From assembly GCA_038503065.1 (NCBI GenBank), contig JBCAMK010000004.1, positions 447,001 through 511,000 on the forward strand: 64,000 nucleotides of DNA. The letters run 5' to 3'. Shown here piece by piece: positions 23,301 to 37,000 of this stretch (its first letter is position 1; every line of letters begins with the position of its first letter). Under the pieces are notes generated by a model that saw only the letters and a list, made by a program, of their open reading frames with translations, was not told the origin of the DNA and searched no databases. Source of the stretch: Paragyromitra xinjiangensis. Lineage: Eukaryota > Ascomycota > Pezizomycetes > Pezizales > Discinaceae. The position numbers and the translations under genes were made by a program.

Positions 23301-26300
23301 TCGAGTTTCCACTTCAGAGTTTCTTGAGCACACACGACTAGATCACATACGAGAGGAATGAGATCATAAGATTTCCTGTATCCTGATTTTGTTCTTTCCG
23401 CTTCACGATAGCGTAGTTAACTCCCCTACTATAGCACTTTCCCTAACGCCGAATATATAGGTTCGTGTCTCTTAAGGCAGAAATATATCTCCGAACCACC
23501 CCCACCGTGGCCCTACGTTTACAAACCTGATGCTAGTCAGATTCCCAACTATTGTATCATCTGGCGTACGTACTTTCCTCGCGGCCGGCTGCGACCACCG
23601 TCGGCCGTGGCCACTGCAGCCAAAATATCTAGATAATCAACCAAGTATAGACAGACCACCGTAAATACGCGCTTATAAGCTACAGATACTCTTAGACCGC
23701 TATTTGGATCTGACGAAACCAACATACCAGAGGTGTTTGCGGGGGGATGAGCCGTGATCGACACCGAACGAATCAGCATATGGCGGTTTGTCGCAACGCA
23801 AATATTTGCTGCAAGGTAGTTGTTCTTATCCATAAGTCGGGGCGCTCCGGAAATAAGATAGTGGACAAAGGAGAGAATCAGAAAAAGTCGTTTTTTACGC
23901 CCCCTTCGTTTCTGGTTTTCAGGCACCCATCCATCGTGACCGACGGTTGACTCTATAGATATAGGTGTGAAATATAGAACCGAGATTCTGTAGGATGTAA
24001 TGTAGCCTGCCGGTTAGGTGAAATACCCTATATTCATAAACTCACCTGCATATAGTATCCTACATAGAAAAATATGGTCTTACAACCCGTCCAATATGTG
24101 TTGCATTATTGAACTGCTTTGGGTTAGTCCCATACATGCTCTATATTCCTTTATTTTAATTAACCCTCGCGGATGAAAAGTTGCCGTGACGTCGTGGCAC
24201 GTAACGTGCGTGAGTGGGATAAGATTGAAAGACCGGTCCTTGAAGCTGCAATGATATATAGTCACTATGGACACCGCTATTACAATCCTAGACAACGATG
24301 CCGTGACCATGGTTCTTGGCTAAGTGAAAGACTGTTCGAGATCGAGATCGAGATCCATATCCAGGTACTACCTTAACTATGGCACGAAATACCAAAGGAC
24401 CCGAAATTGAAGTATTTTTAGCATCTGTAACCCTTTCCGGGGAAAGGGGAGATTAATTTACGTATAATTCTGACTAAATCGGTCACCGCATCGGTATTCC
24501 CGTTTCACTGGCTAAGAGGATGTTCTTTACCGAGCGCTTCTCTACCAGTATCCTCCCCCCTCGACGGCCCCACCCACCCACACTGACCACGCGAGCTATG
24601 TACGACAATACCACCTGGAATATATGCATATTCTGTAACGGTCTGAAGTCGTGGCTGTGAGCTCTCGACCAATCGATCAACCGCGAAGAGGTTGATCACT
24701 GAGAACGATATCAATAACATCACGTCGCTCCCCCTGTAGTAATACAGCATACTAACTGACTGTTCCCTTATCACTTATCTGCAGTGAGTATCATAAAAGA
24801 CTCCTAAGTCACTATCATAATACCAAAGCCCGGACACAAACCTAACCCCAGTAACAGTTACCTAATAGGAATTAATACGGTTCACCTGGCCTCCCTCTTG
24901 TATGTTCGCCGATTAGTGAGTATTCACTCTGTAACGAGAAGATGATACAAAAGGTTTAGGATGACATAACATCCAGACGGATAATAGTGGGCCCAGGCCT
25001 GCTGCATTTTTTATGTAACGCATACGGTAACTTGTGACACATAAAAATATATCTTGATTTCGTATAGGTTTCCAGGCGAGAGCAACAAGAGAACGTGCTT
25101 TCGTTACTAGCCCAGATAATCACCGGTAGGTGGTAAAAAGCAAGTTTTTTTTTTTCCTCTCAGCTATGTCTAGTTCTTGGTCAGTATCGTTTCTAGAATC
25201 ATTCATTTTCAAGAATTGATTTTCAGTGCAACATTGCACGATGCACATACCCCTATTTGATGCCGAGGCCAATGACAACTGCTATGGTACCCTCGCTCAT
25301 AACCGAGGGCAACGACAATTACCATGCCATTCCTGCTCTCATATGCCAACCCTTTTGTTAGCAGATGTAAGTGCGAACCGTAGTCTGTGAGCTGGGAAGC
25401 AATTACTCGTATAAGCTTATTATCACGGCGATAGTCCTCCCGACACAAGTAATAATCGGCCTCACCAAACTCCGTGATTTTCGTAAAAAAAACTCTTCTT
25501 CATCCTATAGTCTGATCTCTAATCGGACCCTAATGACCCGCTACTTCCGAGCCCCGTTTCGGCCATCCCGACAATGATGATGGAGAAAATCCCCTCTAAC
25601 TCGTAGTGAAACTAATTCGTTCATGATGGCTTTAGATGCAGGTACAGCCAAGTACATCCAAAGCCACGGACAACGGATCTTACCGCTCTACATCCCCTAC
25701 CCCTAATCAAACTCCGGTATAGTACTGGAGATCATACTGTAACTATTATCAACCACAAGCTCGCCAAGAAGCTCACATCTTGACAATGACCGTTTTACCA
25801 GAAAACCCTATATATCCCCGGACGCCACGGTACCACAAGACCCACCCTACTCCAAACGATCGGCGGAAAGGAAACAAAGCTGTTCCCATCAGAGGCATGT
25901 TTGTTAAATTGACTCAAACATGATCAATATTTAGCTCTAGAAGTGGAGCCCTCAATAGCCAACGCCCGGAATCCGGACACGAAATGCCATCTAGCCCTAA
26001 TGAAATACAATACCACTATGAGACACACGTAACAACGGGCCGCAGCGGTGCGAATAAACTCCGGTGACTCCGAGCTAGTAGTAGAGCAGCTTTTGGTCAA
26101 GATCGCTTTGGTAGCCATTTGACCATGCCACTGGACCCTGGCCTAAGTTCGAGCACCACAACGGGCCGGCCATAACACCATCTATACGAGCCTCAGGGGA
26201 GGCTTAACTTGAAGTGTAATTGCCACTAGTCTCGTCCCACTTGAATCTAGAGTAAACCCTTCACGAATAGTAACCAGACATCAAATACGGATCTGTTCTG

Positions 26301-27583
26301 GTAATTGATTACTAGAAAATTATTTGTCGCATCAGATAATCACCCAAAAAACGATCATTCACATCCAAAACCACACCAAGCTAGCACTGAAACACCACTC
26401 CAACCAAGCCCAGAGAATGCCACAACAACCCCGAGGAGACTAACTCCGGTAAACCCTATTTGCCCAGAGTTATCACGGTACCAGGGATTTAGCAAATGCT
26501 TGAATCCCCTAACACCGGCCGTAGCGAACACCGCAAAGCCGAAACCGAGGCTATGGGACAAATGACGAATCGATTTGAAATAAGCTTATATTAGCCGATA
26601 CCCGATCATACCAAAACATGAGGATGAACTGCTATAGATCGTGATGGGCGGAAATAGAAATATTCAACGTGTCGGATCCAAACCAAGGGAATGTCGATGC
26701 GATGAACAAAAAAGACTGGAGTAAACAAACCCTCCAAAAATGGTAATCGATAACTCAAATCCGTTTCCCTCAGGATCAAACGGCCGTTCTAGGAACCATT
26801 CCGGAAAAAACCTCTTCGAGTCCAATTGCCATGTGAGTTCCATGGCAAACCCAGTTCCTGGATGGGATGGTGGCAGGGTTGACTCCGATCCCACTTTCAT
26901 CATTTCACTTCCCCACACCATCGGAACGCTTTTGAAAAAATACATGTAGTTATTCGTCTATTATTATTCGCCAATCCTTATTTTGACATACATTTTTCAG
27001 GGAAAAAGCACAATATCATAAAAAACCAACCCCTGCGAACCACACTCCGTTTGCTCCCCAGCACCCACCTCTAATTTAACACACTAACACACATCAAAAA
27101 TATCATCGCATACGTCATCCATCAATCGCCTCTCCCTATGGTAAGAGGGAGTGGAGAAACGTCGACAAAAAAGAACTACCGGAGAAAGAAAAAAACACTG
27201 TATAGATGCTAGGAAATGTCAAGTCACAAGGACAGTAAATATGCCGCGGCCGTAGACGCAAGACTCATGAGACATGAAACATAGGAAAGTCTGAAATGAA
27301 GGGCCAAATAACCGATGATGATGATGACGAATGATGTGAAGAATGATGATGACCCAAGAACTCCTGAATAGACCCTAAAATCCCAGGAGAGAATCGTTTC
27401 GAAATGGACAAAAAAGAAACCAGAACCGAAGATAAAAAGATGCCCATCTCCATTAGACCTTGAATTAGTCCAAAAAAAGGAAAAAAAGGCGATCCCATAT
27501 TAATTAAAGTGTCCGCTTTCCCTACCAGGAAAAAATAACGGACTTCCAAAATGAAGAGAAAAAAGCGGATGAGAAGAACGGGG
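20322..27583. other. gene desert, no recognisable gene or element
   Basis: Over 7 kb with no open frame longer than about 125 codons, no coherent splice pattern and no homology I recognise. Small local repeats exist (GGACCCC twice near 22437-22455; GAGATC three times near 24340-24355) but no terminal repeats, transposase or reverse transcriptase remnants that I can identify. It may be very old transposon debris or simply unconstrained spacer. The last about 450 bases include the 3' region of flbA and a run of GATGATGATGATGACG near 27315-27330. Confidence 0.55.
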
Positions 27584-30307
27584 TCATTTATCGGCTTCCC
27601 CATTCGCAGTGGGATATCGAACAGATCGGCTTAAGGTCCTCTCGGGCCCGCCAGCCAGACTTGCATTTCGCTCATCCTCAAGGATGTCGCCAGCGACTTC
27701 GATGTATTTGTGGGTGCGAATAAACTTAGGCACGGAGTCCTACACAAAAATCAGTCAACAAAAATGCAACCTTTAACTCTTGGCGGATCGGGAAAACTCA
27801 CCCCTGCCATAAGTTTAAACACCTGCTGCTGCGCCCTATCGAACAAAACTTGCACATTTTTCAAACTGTCATACATCGCTGCGTCATCCTTCGCAACCGC
27901 CCTGGTCATCCTTGACGCCATGTCCTGGCGGAGAGTGTGATCAATGTTGAGCTCACAAGGTGAGCCTGGAGCCAAGAACGCGTTGTAAAGGCCTGTAAAA
28001 CCGGAAAAAACACTATCAGCAAAAAATTCCCAAAATCGCAACTAAATGCAACCGCGGGCTTTTCTCAAAGTAACCGAGTAAATCGCTTTAGGAAACTGCA
28101 AGGAACTCTCGGAGCATGTTGAGGTGAAATGAAACATGCAACCGGAGAAAAGCACAAAAGCGGAAATTCCTCCATTTGAAGGTGTAACATACCATAAGCA
28201 GCAGCCAATGTCTCCCGTACAGCATCCGGCTTGGTAAGATCGATTGCATGGAAATTATGGTTAAAATCTTGAACGTCCAGATAGAAAGCCAGATTCTCTT
28301 CGCATAGAGTTTCCCGAAGAAACTCGCGATACAGTAACCTTAACGCAGCGTCGTTCAGAATAGCTGTCAATCGAGTTGTGTTTGTTTCACGTTGATCTAT
28401 AGAAATAGTTAGATAAGAACCCATCAGAACGTGAACCAGAAATAATAACATACCTCTTGGTGAGTGATCATCTCGCCTGACACTGGATCTGGCTCGTACT
28501 GATGTCCCATCACTATTCCTTTCTCCGCTCTGCAGACTTAACCTATCCGATTCAATCCATCCAGCAACCCTCTTGCCTTTGTCTGTGAAGATGTAGATGG
28601 CGTTCTTTGTTGGCTGGAAGTCCTTTGCCCTCACATTCTGCTGGATGTAGATCTTGTCTTCCAGTACTGACTGAATTAACCCGTGCTGGATAAACAGATT
28701 GCAGATCTCATGAGTCTCGCTCCTTTCCACCGTCGTGCAGCAGTCAAGCAGCCAATCCACCGCACACTTTCCAGTGAACGAGTTCTTGATGGTCTTTTCA
28801 TAGATCTTTCTCGTTTCAGCAAGTTTAACACCAGTAATACCATCGTGGTACTCCGAGACCGAGTCTGAATCCGAAATAGACACATTGGTCTTGATGTTAG
28901 GGGTGGTTCCAGCAAACCGCCTAAAGATGACTTCGGTTGTGGTCTTGTCTTGTGATAGCCTGTCCGTAACAGAATCCCGCTCCAAGATGACCAATCTCAT
29001 CGTGTTGAATGGTGACTGCAGCAGTCGAACCACATGCTCTTGCTGGATTCCATTGCGTTGGCAGAACCGCTCCAAGACATGAATGCCCTTGGGAGTCAAT
29101 TGCCACAGTGAGCCCTTTGGCTGAAAGTAAGGGATTGACTTTCCGTCAGCCAACTCGATGAAACGAGCATCCATAAACCTCTGGCACACTGAGCGAGCCA
29201 TTTCCTTAGCCATGGAGAAGGTGGTTGTGGTTGTCGTAGTGACAATCCGAGACGGGTCTTTCGGATCCGGCATACGATTGGATTGTGAAAACTTCAGAGA
29301 ACCAAGGTTGTTGATGGCCTCCTCCGATGTGAACGAGTACGGGTAGTTTCTGAAACGAACACGGTGGGAGGACAATGGAAGGCTGACCATGAGGGTAGAG
29401 AACAAATCTTTGAAGTCCTGCTCTCGAAAAGATGCCTGGTATTAGCGTCCGGAGAGGATCGGTCAATCGCAATGTGGAAGAATTAAAACAGCATGAGATG
29501 GACAAAACTAACCCTGGTAAATGGCCGGTCATCCTCCGTCATTCGGAGTAACCGCGAACTAGTCTGATGCATCTTGTTATTTCGAGGGTGGGTAATAGCA
29601 ATGACGTTTGATCCTTCGTTAGACGGGATCGGTTTTGCGAGTTTCGCCAGACTGGCGGAGGAGTCTCGCGAGTCGAGGAGCGACTCTGTTGAGGAGTTCT
29701 TCAGTTTCCTGTGGCCGGTGTCGTTGAAAAAGTTAAACGAGAGGAGCGAGTCTCTGATAGAAAGCGAAGACCTAGGGTTGGCAGCTATGGCTGATATGGT
29801 GGGCGAGAGAGAAGGGAGTGATTGATTGTGGAGTTGCTGGCGAACGACTGAGATGCAAGTAGCAGTAGCGGGGGGGGGGATAGATATGTGTATATATATG
29901 AATGCGGAGTAGAGATGTGTAGTAGCGAGTGTGGTGGAAGTAGTTGCTAGTGAAGGTGGTGGTGGTGATGTTTGGCGGTGGACAGCTAGGAAGCAGGACG
30001 ACAACCAAGATGCTGGTGGTGGACGGGGAAGGCGAGGGTTTTGTTGAGACTCACTTGGGATGCAAGTGCGAAGATAAACGATCAGAACCACGTGGCGATG
30101 GCGACGACTTGCGGGGGGGGGTGCAGCAGTACGAGTAGAAGTAGTAAAGGGAAAGGCGGGAGAATCCACCACCTCCACCACCTCCTCCTCCTCCTCCACC
30201 CCCCATGAGTTAGAGGACCTGCGCAGAATATCCCACAGCACACAAGGCTTCCTTCCCTCCTGCTCGCTCAGGGTGGAGGGGCTACCGTTGGTGGGCCCCA
30301 CCCACAT
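27584..30307 (-). CDS. flbA: FlbA-like regulator of G-protein signalling (DEP-RGS)
   Basis: Exons 30307..29513, 29417..28454, 28396..28193, 27992..27802 and 27739..27584 give up to 769 residues. FlbA accelerates GTP hydrolysis on the FadA G-alpha subunit and so shifts the fungus from vegetative growth to sporulation. Conserved blocks are VIAITHPRNNKMHQTSSRLLR, DFKDLFSTLM and FTSEEAINNLGSLKFSQSN (fungal DR/first DEP-like region), a DEP domain at about 463-552 (FTGKCAVDWLLDCC), and the RGS domain at about 595-717 (LREFL-type core ETLCEENLAFYLDVQDF, then YNAFLAPGSPCELNIDH). The fourth exon join (AAYG-LYNAF) and the in-frame 57-base intron at 28453..28397 are well supported. The extreme N-terminus is doubtful: the first exon upstream of about 29850 looks like untranslated Ser/Pro-coding sequence and crosses G runs of 9 and 10, so the true start may lie in another exon. 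Confidence 0.9.
29870..29879. repeat. poly-G run (10) in flbA 5' exon
   Basis: Ten consecutive G on the plus strand (C in the gene). A second run of nine G lies at 30113-30121. Homopolymers this long are prone to sequencing error and length change, and they decide which frame the upstream part of flbA is read in. Confidence 0.8.
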
Positions 30308-31040
30308 GCACTCCTGGTCAATGCCCCTGTCCCGCCCTGGCCCTTGTCTTGTCCTGGTCCTTGCCCTGCCCTGGTGTCCTCAATCGTGTGTGGTGGTGTG
30401 CCAGTCTATTCGTCTGTCTGTCTCGGTGACTAAACCCAGAATGATTCTTCACGCTGAATAATATCCGTCATAGGAATTCCCGTTCATCAAATTAACAAAA
30501 TCTGTTCCGTTGTTCTCGTTCCTTCGGCCTGGTTGGCCGATTCGCCACGAGCTGGGCTGCTGAATTTCACCTCGTTCATTGGTCCGGCTCATTCCCTCAA
30601 ACCCTTACATCGAAATCCTGCTGAACTCGAGATCCCTCCTACATGAGCTGCTTCTTCCTCCTCTACCCAGGAGCGGAACCCTTTGCCGGGATCACAATCC
30701 AGGGGCCGGTGACCTCAGAGATCGAATTCCAACTTTTGAACGGCTCGTTCCGAATAATGCAGACAGCTATGTAGTCTAGCTCCAGAACCTCCGGCTCGCG
30801 CGCCAAGTTACCTGGAAACGGTAATGGAATGCCCAGTTTTGAATCCCAAAATGTCAAAAAAGAAATGAAGGGTCCTAGTTGAGGGAAAACCCCCGCTGTT
30901 AATTACTTAGCATCTTCTCCCCCCCTAACGCAGCAGTCCGTCATGGACTTCTTACTGTTTTATGACTCTTGGCCCTGTTTCGTGAACTTACAAGGACAGG
31001 CTGTTCAAAGGCAACTAAAATTAAAGCGAAACGGAGCCTA

Positions 31041-31072
31041 AATTATTTTTTATTTTTTATTTTTTATTTTTG
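31041..31072. repeat. TTTTTA microsatellite
   Basis: About four to five tandem copies of a T-rich hexa/heptamer (ATTTTTT) in non-coding DNA. Confidence 0.75.
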
Positions 31073-34000
31073 CTAAAGTCGATTTCTAGAAGATCGCATA
31101 AGCATTCCTCCCCAGTTCGTTCCAAAAGGCTTGTGGAGGCACAAATAAGCATTGTGCTCTAGTCAGCATGATCATTGCAAGTAGAGAAACCATCCAGAAA
31201 AAGGGGGGGAGTTTCAACATCTGCGGTTTGCGTCCCGATACGCCCTGGAAGGAAGCCCTAAAAGAAAGAAAGAAAAAATCCAACAGCCCAGTTGTCAACT
31301 ACCACCCATGCAACTCACGAGAAGACCCACCATTCTCAAGAAAGTCGTTCGTCGCGAAACCTCCCACCCCGAAAACAGTTGCCGAAAGACCTAACCGCCG
31401 CAAGCAGTTCATCAGGCTGAGGCACTTTCCCGAGAACGAAATTGATCTCTTCGATTCCCGACTAGTCTGTGCGAATCTGTGGTAGAGTGTTCGAAAAGCT
31501 CATTTTTAGACAATACTATCTGGAAATTTGATGACTGCAATGCGAAAAAAATGGGGTCTTTGGGATACGAAATCTTACTGGCAAGTCAGCCTACGTCACT
31601 TGTCTCGAATTTCCTCAATGATTCGACAAAAGGCACAGACAGAGAGGACACAAGATGATCGCCAAGCTAGAAACGGGCAAAGTTCACATCAGGATTCATG
31701 CGACCATTTCCTCTCGAACAAGGTCTTACGGGAAACGGGCTAAAGAACTAGCATAAAGGAGTGCGCACAACCACGCACACCATGTGCAAGACACACAAAG
31801 GATTAGTAGTTACCAAGATTAGACTCGACAAAGCATGGCAAAGCGCATGGCAAGCACGCGTCCATCCACATAAGCTCACACGTGCTAGGCGAGTAGAGCA
31901 CATACTGCCGGGTATGTGCCTCAACACGATACGAGACGGGAGGCTGGGAGGAACAAGTAAAATGATTTTTCCCCAAACTTCGATTTTCGTGATACAAACC
32001 ACACTTTTTTTACGAAGAAAAAAGAAACAACACCGGACGGTACTATTTTGACCGATTGATAGTCGCGCGCCCGGGAATTTTGACGTTCCTAGGTTTTCGC
32101 CGCGTGTGCCCGTTCATCCTTTCGCTTGAATCATTCTGCACATCCCTTTACTGGCTACAATTGCAACTACATTCGTAAAACATGTCTTTCGATATGCTAT
32201 CGAAAACAATCAAGCGGAGGCAAGCATCCTACATACATGATTCTACAGGCTATCATTGTTCCAGCCACCGCCGGGGACGTCGGCGGAGGTCACTCTCTGT
32301 ATTCTAATAAGCAAGAGTGATCCAGTCACCGCAGAGGCTATATGCACCTCCATCGCTAGAACCCGGAAAGAAGTAGGAGTGACACCATAAGCAAAGAAGG
32401 GCAGCTACAGATGAAACCTCAATATCAAAATGAATCGCTGCCGAAGGTCGAACGTGGGATAGAGAAGACAGTCCAAAAGGATAAAATTGATTTGTTTTTC
32501 TCGTTTTCTCGTTTTTTTTTTCTTCTTTCAACAACGTGGGAAATTTGACCCCACGTTCCGATGCTCCTCCGGGATCAACCCTGCAGCCATCTCTTTGTGA
32601 AAGTCCTTGATCATGATGCTCAATGAAGCACATCTAACGTCTCATGGAGGATCTCTTCAAAATTTTGTGGAAGTGCCCGTGCCAGGGGTACTAGAAAAAA
32701 GGAATGAGGCCCTGTCTCCTGTCTTTGTCCGTGTGTTTAGACTCTTTAACCCCTTGCCCCAACAAACTTTGGCCTCCGTCTATCTTTACAGCGTCTAGAA
32801 CCAATAGGGCTGCTTTTGCCGCTTCCCGTCATATCCCTGCAACCACGCGATACGCCGCGTGCAAGGCAGGCTTTTTTATTTTCTTCTTTTACTTTGAAAC
32901 ATGGTGCGGTCCCCGCCTATTTTTTTTGTATGGCTGCTGCCATCATACCATGCATAACGGTTCGGCAAGGGCAGTCATCGCTTTTTCCACATGGTCGCTA
33001 GAACGCAGAGAAGTAACCTGAAGAGTTGTGGGATAGGATATTTGAAGAGTAAGATTCGGCAGACGCAACGCTTGCATACTGGCAAATTTAACTCTTTTGC
33101 CAATGAGAGTCGACGCTATTTTATTGACAGGGGTGGCTATAATACGAATCAAGCAAGTAAAGGAATATTTTATTTCATTTTTCTTACTGCTAACCGCTGC
33201 TCGCCCCGCCAATTCCCGGAATGGTGGTAGATGAAAGGTCCATTTCATAGAGAGAGATATAGGGGGCTAATGAGTCCAGACCATACCGCTCAAGCCTAAG
33301 CGCAGCTAAATCGATTGCGAAAGGAAAAGGTTCTGTCTTGGGTAAGGTTTGTGAAACGTGAATAATGAGGGAAAGAGGGAAAAACAGGATAAAAAAACCT
33401 GAACTAAGCAAGCAGCCAAGCGAGCGGTCAGTATAAAGTGCCAATCAGATATAAATAAGTTCTCCCCCCCCCACTAGTACTCTTTTAATTAAATATTCTC
33501 CGAGCGACCCCCATTTTATGGGGTCCAAGTCAGTCATTTCGAATTTCGAATTTGGTGATCATAACAGACCAAACGCAATGCGGCGAAGCTACAGCCTAGA
33601 GGTCTTATCCTCCGATTCCCCGACCTCGAATCCGGATAGTTAGGCGAAAAAAGTAGTCATCAGGCCACAAACCCAATCTCAGCCTTGCTAATATTCGAAT
33701 AGTAATGCTTCCTAGTAAGGCAATTGTTAAAGGAACTAATTTGATGTCACCAACAGTTACCGCTACAGCGATCAGACCATAGTTGGGTCATCCGAGGTGC
33801 TCTTCCCAGCTATTGACCGACGGGCCCAATTGAATCAGTGATCCTACTGTATCTCTTGCAATTACTTCGGACATCATTCACAAATGTTTATAACATCTGC
33901 CCTAGTGCTTTTGCCCATGGCCTGTGTCCGCATGTCTGATCTGTGCATCTGATAGATTACAAACTTGTCCAGCATATCCAGGGGGCATTGGTCCCAAGAG

Positions 34001-37000
34001 GCATCCATAGACTAAACCTATCTCCTCTGTTCCGTGAAGGACACTCGCATGCTATTTTATGATACCATTCACCAAAGTTCGAACTCAACTGAGACATAAC
34101 AGTACCAGTAAAGAAAGGCAGATCCTTGTCCTGTGCGCAACGCGCGCGTGGCATATTCTCCTGTTTGATAAGCGAATATCCCCTTCACACCACGTTTTCG
34201 TTTTTACTCTAGATGCGGCGATGCCAGGAACATTCATGCGTCATGCCCCGCTTTTTTTTGGGTGTATCTTGGGTAAATATATCGCAGTATGGTTATGCGT
34301 GTATGCGTAAGGCACTATATGCGAGCGCGTGCACATGTATATCTGAGCAAGCCGGAGATGGGATTTACCCTTTGATGCTTGTACCTTACTCTACGTTGAT
34401 AGTAGGTGACCCCACCATGATAGCCGCTGATGCACTGCGAAAACGTGGGCTTTGATATCATAAAAACATTGGACCGGGTCAGAGCGCTCCCTACCAGATG
34501 ACAGCAAGATCTACGCGAGGGGGGTACGTCTGGAAACAACGACAAACCGAGTAACGTGGGTGTTGGACTTGCCTTACAATCGACTTCTCGTGACTGCAAG
34601 TGGAGTCACAGAAGCTCGTCCCCTTCAAATCCGGCAATGATTCGGTATCAGTTATTATGTACGGCCCGTGCTTGTTATTATGCTACCGGTGGTCATGGCT
34701 GCATTTGGGATCCCGCTCCGAGCATGATCTCAACAAAAGAAAAGACCACATCTTCTCGGTGATCATTGCTCGGTTATGCCACGAGAGGATGATTTCTCCG
34801 AGACCGCCAAGGGGATGGTCCAATATTGGTTGGGCGGTTAATTGCGACGACATAAAAAAATAAATAGAATAAAAAAAACGTGGCATACCGACAGAATAAA
34901 AACGTGCTATCGATAGGTACCGTTCAGCCGAAAATGCAGTTGCCCCTGGAACCAACTAATCAAGCAATACGATGACAAACATTCTATATGCGTTTCGGTT
35001 GGCGTGGTAGCAATATACCTGCAAGTCAGTCACGTAGGTTTGTGGACGTCCTCGAAGCTTGAGGGGGCCGTAGAAACTCCAGCATAGCCATCACAAGTTG
35101 TGCATGCTCGCACGACATTTCGATTGTCGATTCTCGATCTTTTCCGTATCCCGTGGCCATGGCAAACTTTGGGTCGGCATTCTTTGCGAGTTTTAGCTCT
35201 GCAAGCCACCAACAAAACGCCTTCCGCAGAGCAGCTACGAATACCGCCAGACGTGTTCCCTGGCCAATGCCAAAGAATTCAGCTAGAAGGGCTTGCGGAC
35301 CAGCCTAGATGATGATTGACTCGCGGTTTCCGCCTTCTTTTCAGGGCACAGCCCCGCTATTGAACCAGAATGATTATCGAGATCCGCGGGTCGCGGCCGA
35401 AAAATAAGAATGAGGGAGAAATTCTAGCCCATGCACCTTTTTCTCGAGCATCAGAGCGGTGTGACGTTAGAATTTTGTGTCCACCCGTACCAGAGCGGCA
35501 TGGTGGTCGATTATTCGCCACGTGGTTGACAGGTGCTCTAGCTGCGGCATGCCAGGGAAGTTCCGGATACCGGAAACCCATTTTTACTCCTTCTCACGGT
35601 TGGGTTATCAAAAGCTTAGGCGAGTCTTTTTGCATTTGACTGGTGGAGACCTTCCCTGTATTCATCTTTTTTTTCTGCTAAGAGGGCGTGGAGCCTATTC
35701 GCCACCTCACAAATTGTTTCTACGTTTAGTGGAGATGCTAGGATCTCGGGTTCTGTGGGCCTGTGAACTTCTGGAATACCAATGCTTTACTTGAGAATAC
35801 TACTAGATCGTATCTAGCTTACCTTGATACCCCTTGAATTTAGATATGCGGTTCCGAGAAGGTCCGAAATACTCCCCTTCCGATTGCTTCTGGAATTTGA
35901 GCATTGACTTGGTTTGTTTTATTATTTCATTTGGCAGGTTCTAGAATCCGAAGATTCTCCTAGTTCGTTTCATCATCTCATTTCACAGATTCTGATACCA
36001 TATCTTATTAGCTTGGACTTACTCAAATCTCAGGTGCTGACTGGGCTTGCGATCGGTCGATTATCGCATCCCAGTACTCACAAAAGATCAATTGGTCATC
36101 GAAACCAGCGCGGCGAGCATCCGGAAAGCCTGATAAAGAAAACATTGCACATGAATGCAGGCTGGGAGCACCATGCTTCGGAACAGACATACGAAGAAGG
36201 GGAATATAACATTTCCCGGAAGCCGAGATTTACTTATCTTACAAAAATACGAGTTAGCCATCGTGGAGAATATTTGAAAGTCATGCATACATCGAGGATA
36301 TGAGTGGTTCAGTTGTAGCAGATGTTAGTTCGTTTAAAACTTCCTTTGATAACATCTCTGGGTGTTTCTTTGGCGTATCATCATAACGGTTCTCATCACA
36401 TTCACTATGAGGCTTTGGACGACCAAGCTCTGCGGCATCTATCACGCAATACTACTAGCTGTTTTTCCTTGAAAGTAACTAGCTGGCTAAGTAAGATTAC
36501 CATGGGCCTAGAGCAGAAATAGTTTACGATACGTCCCGCCTCCATAAAACTAAGTTTTTGTTACGGGATGTCTTTTATTAAACTATCTTCTCCAACACGA
36601 GCTATGAAGTCCAGGGGTATGTCTCACCCTGATGTCATTTGCAAACGTCAATTCATTCATATTTTTGCACCCTACCGGTCACGATTTGACCAGAAGCCCT
36701 CTCATTGGTAGGCCGTCAAACTTTCGTGGGGAAAGCCAACGTTGCACAGTTTCTTCGATTGCTTGTTCTGATAGGGCAGGAATAATTTCAAATACAATGC
36801 AGCTCGTCGCTTCTTTCGACAGCACCCACACATATCAGGTAACGTGATTTTGCCTTTTATCTCTCAAGGGCCTATCGGATTTCCCTGGAGGATGTTTCCT
36901 GCCTCGAGCAAATAAGATCTGAACCGCCATGTGCGAAGTCCAACGTGCGATCTTCGCGTGGCCTCAAGCGTTAGATACCTGAACCAGGCCACCGTAATGC

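Noticed and set aside
31440..31470. TTCGATTCCCG resembling a tRNA T-loop
   Set aside because: No D-arm, anticodon arm or acceptor pairing could be drawn in the 70 bases before it.
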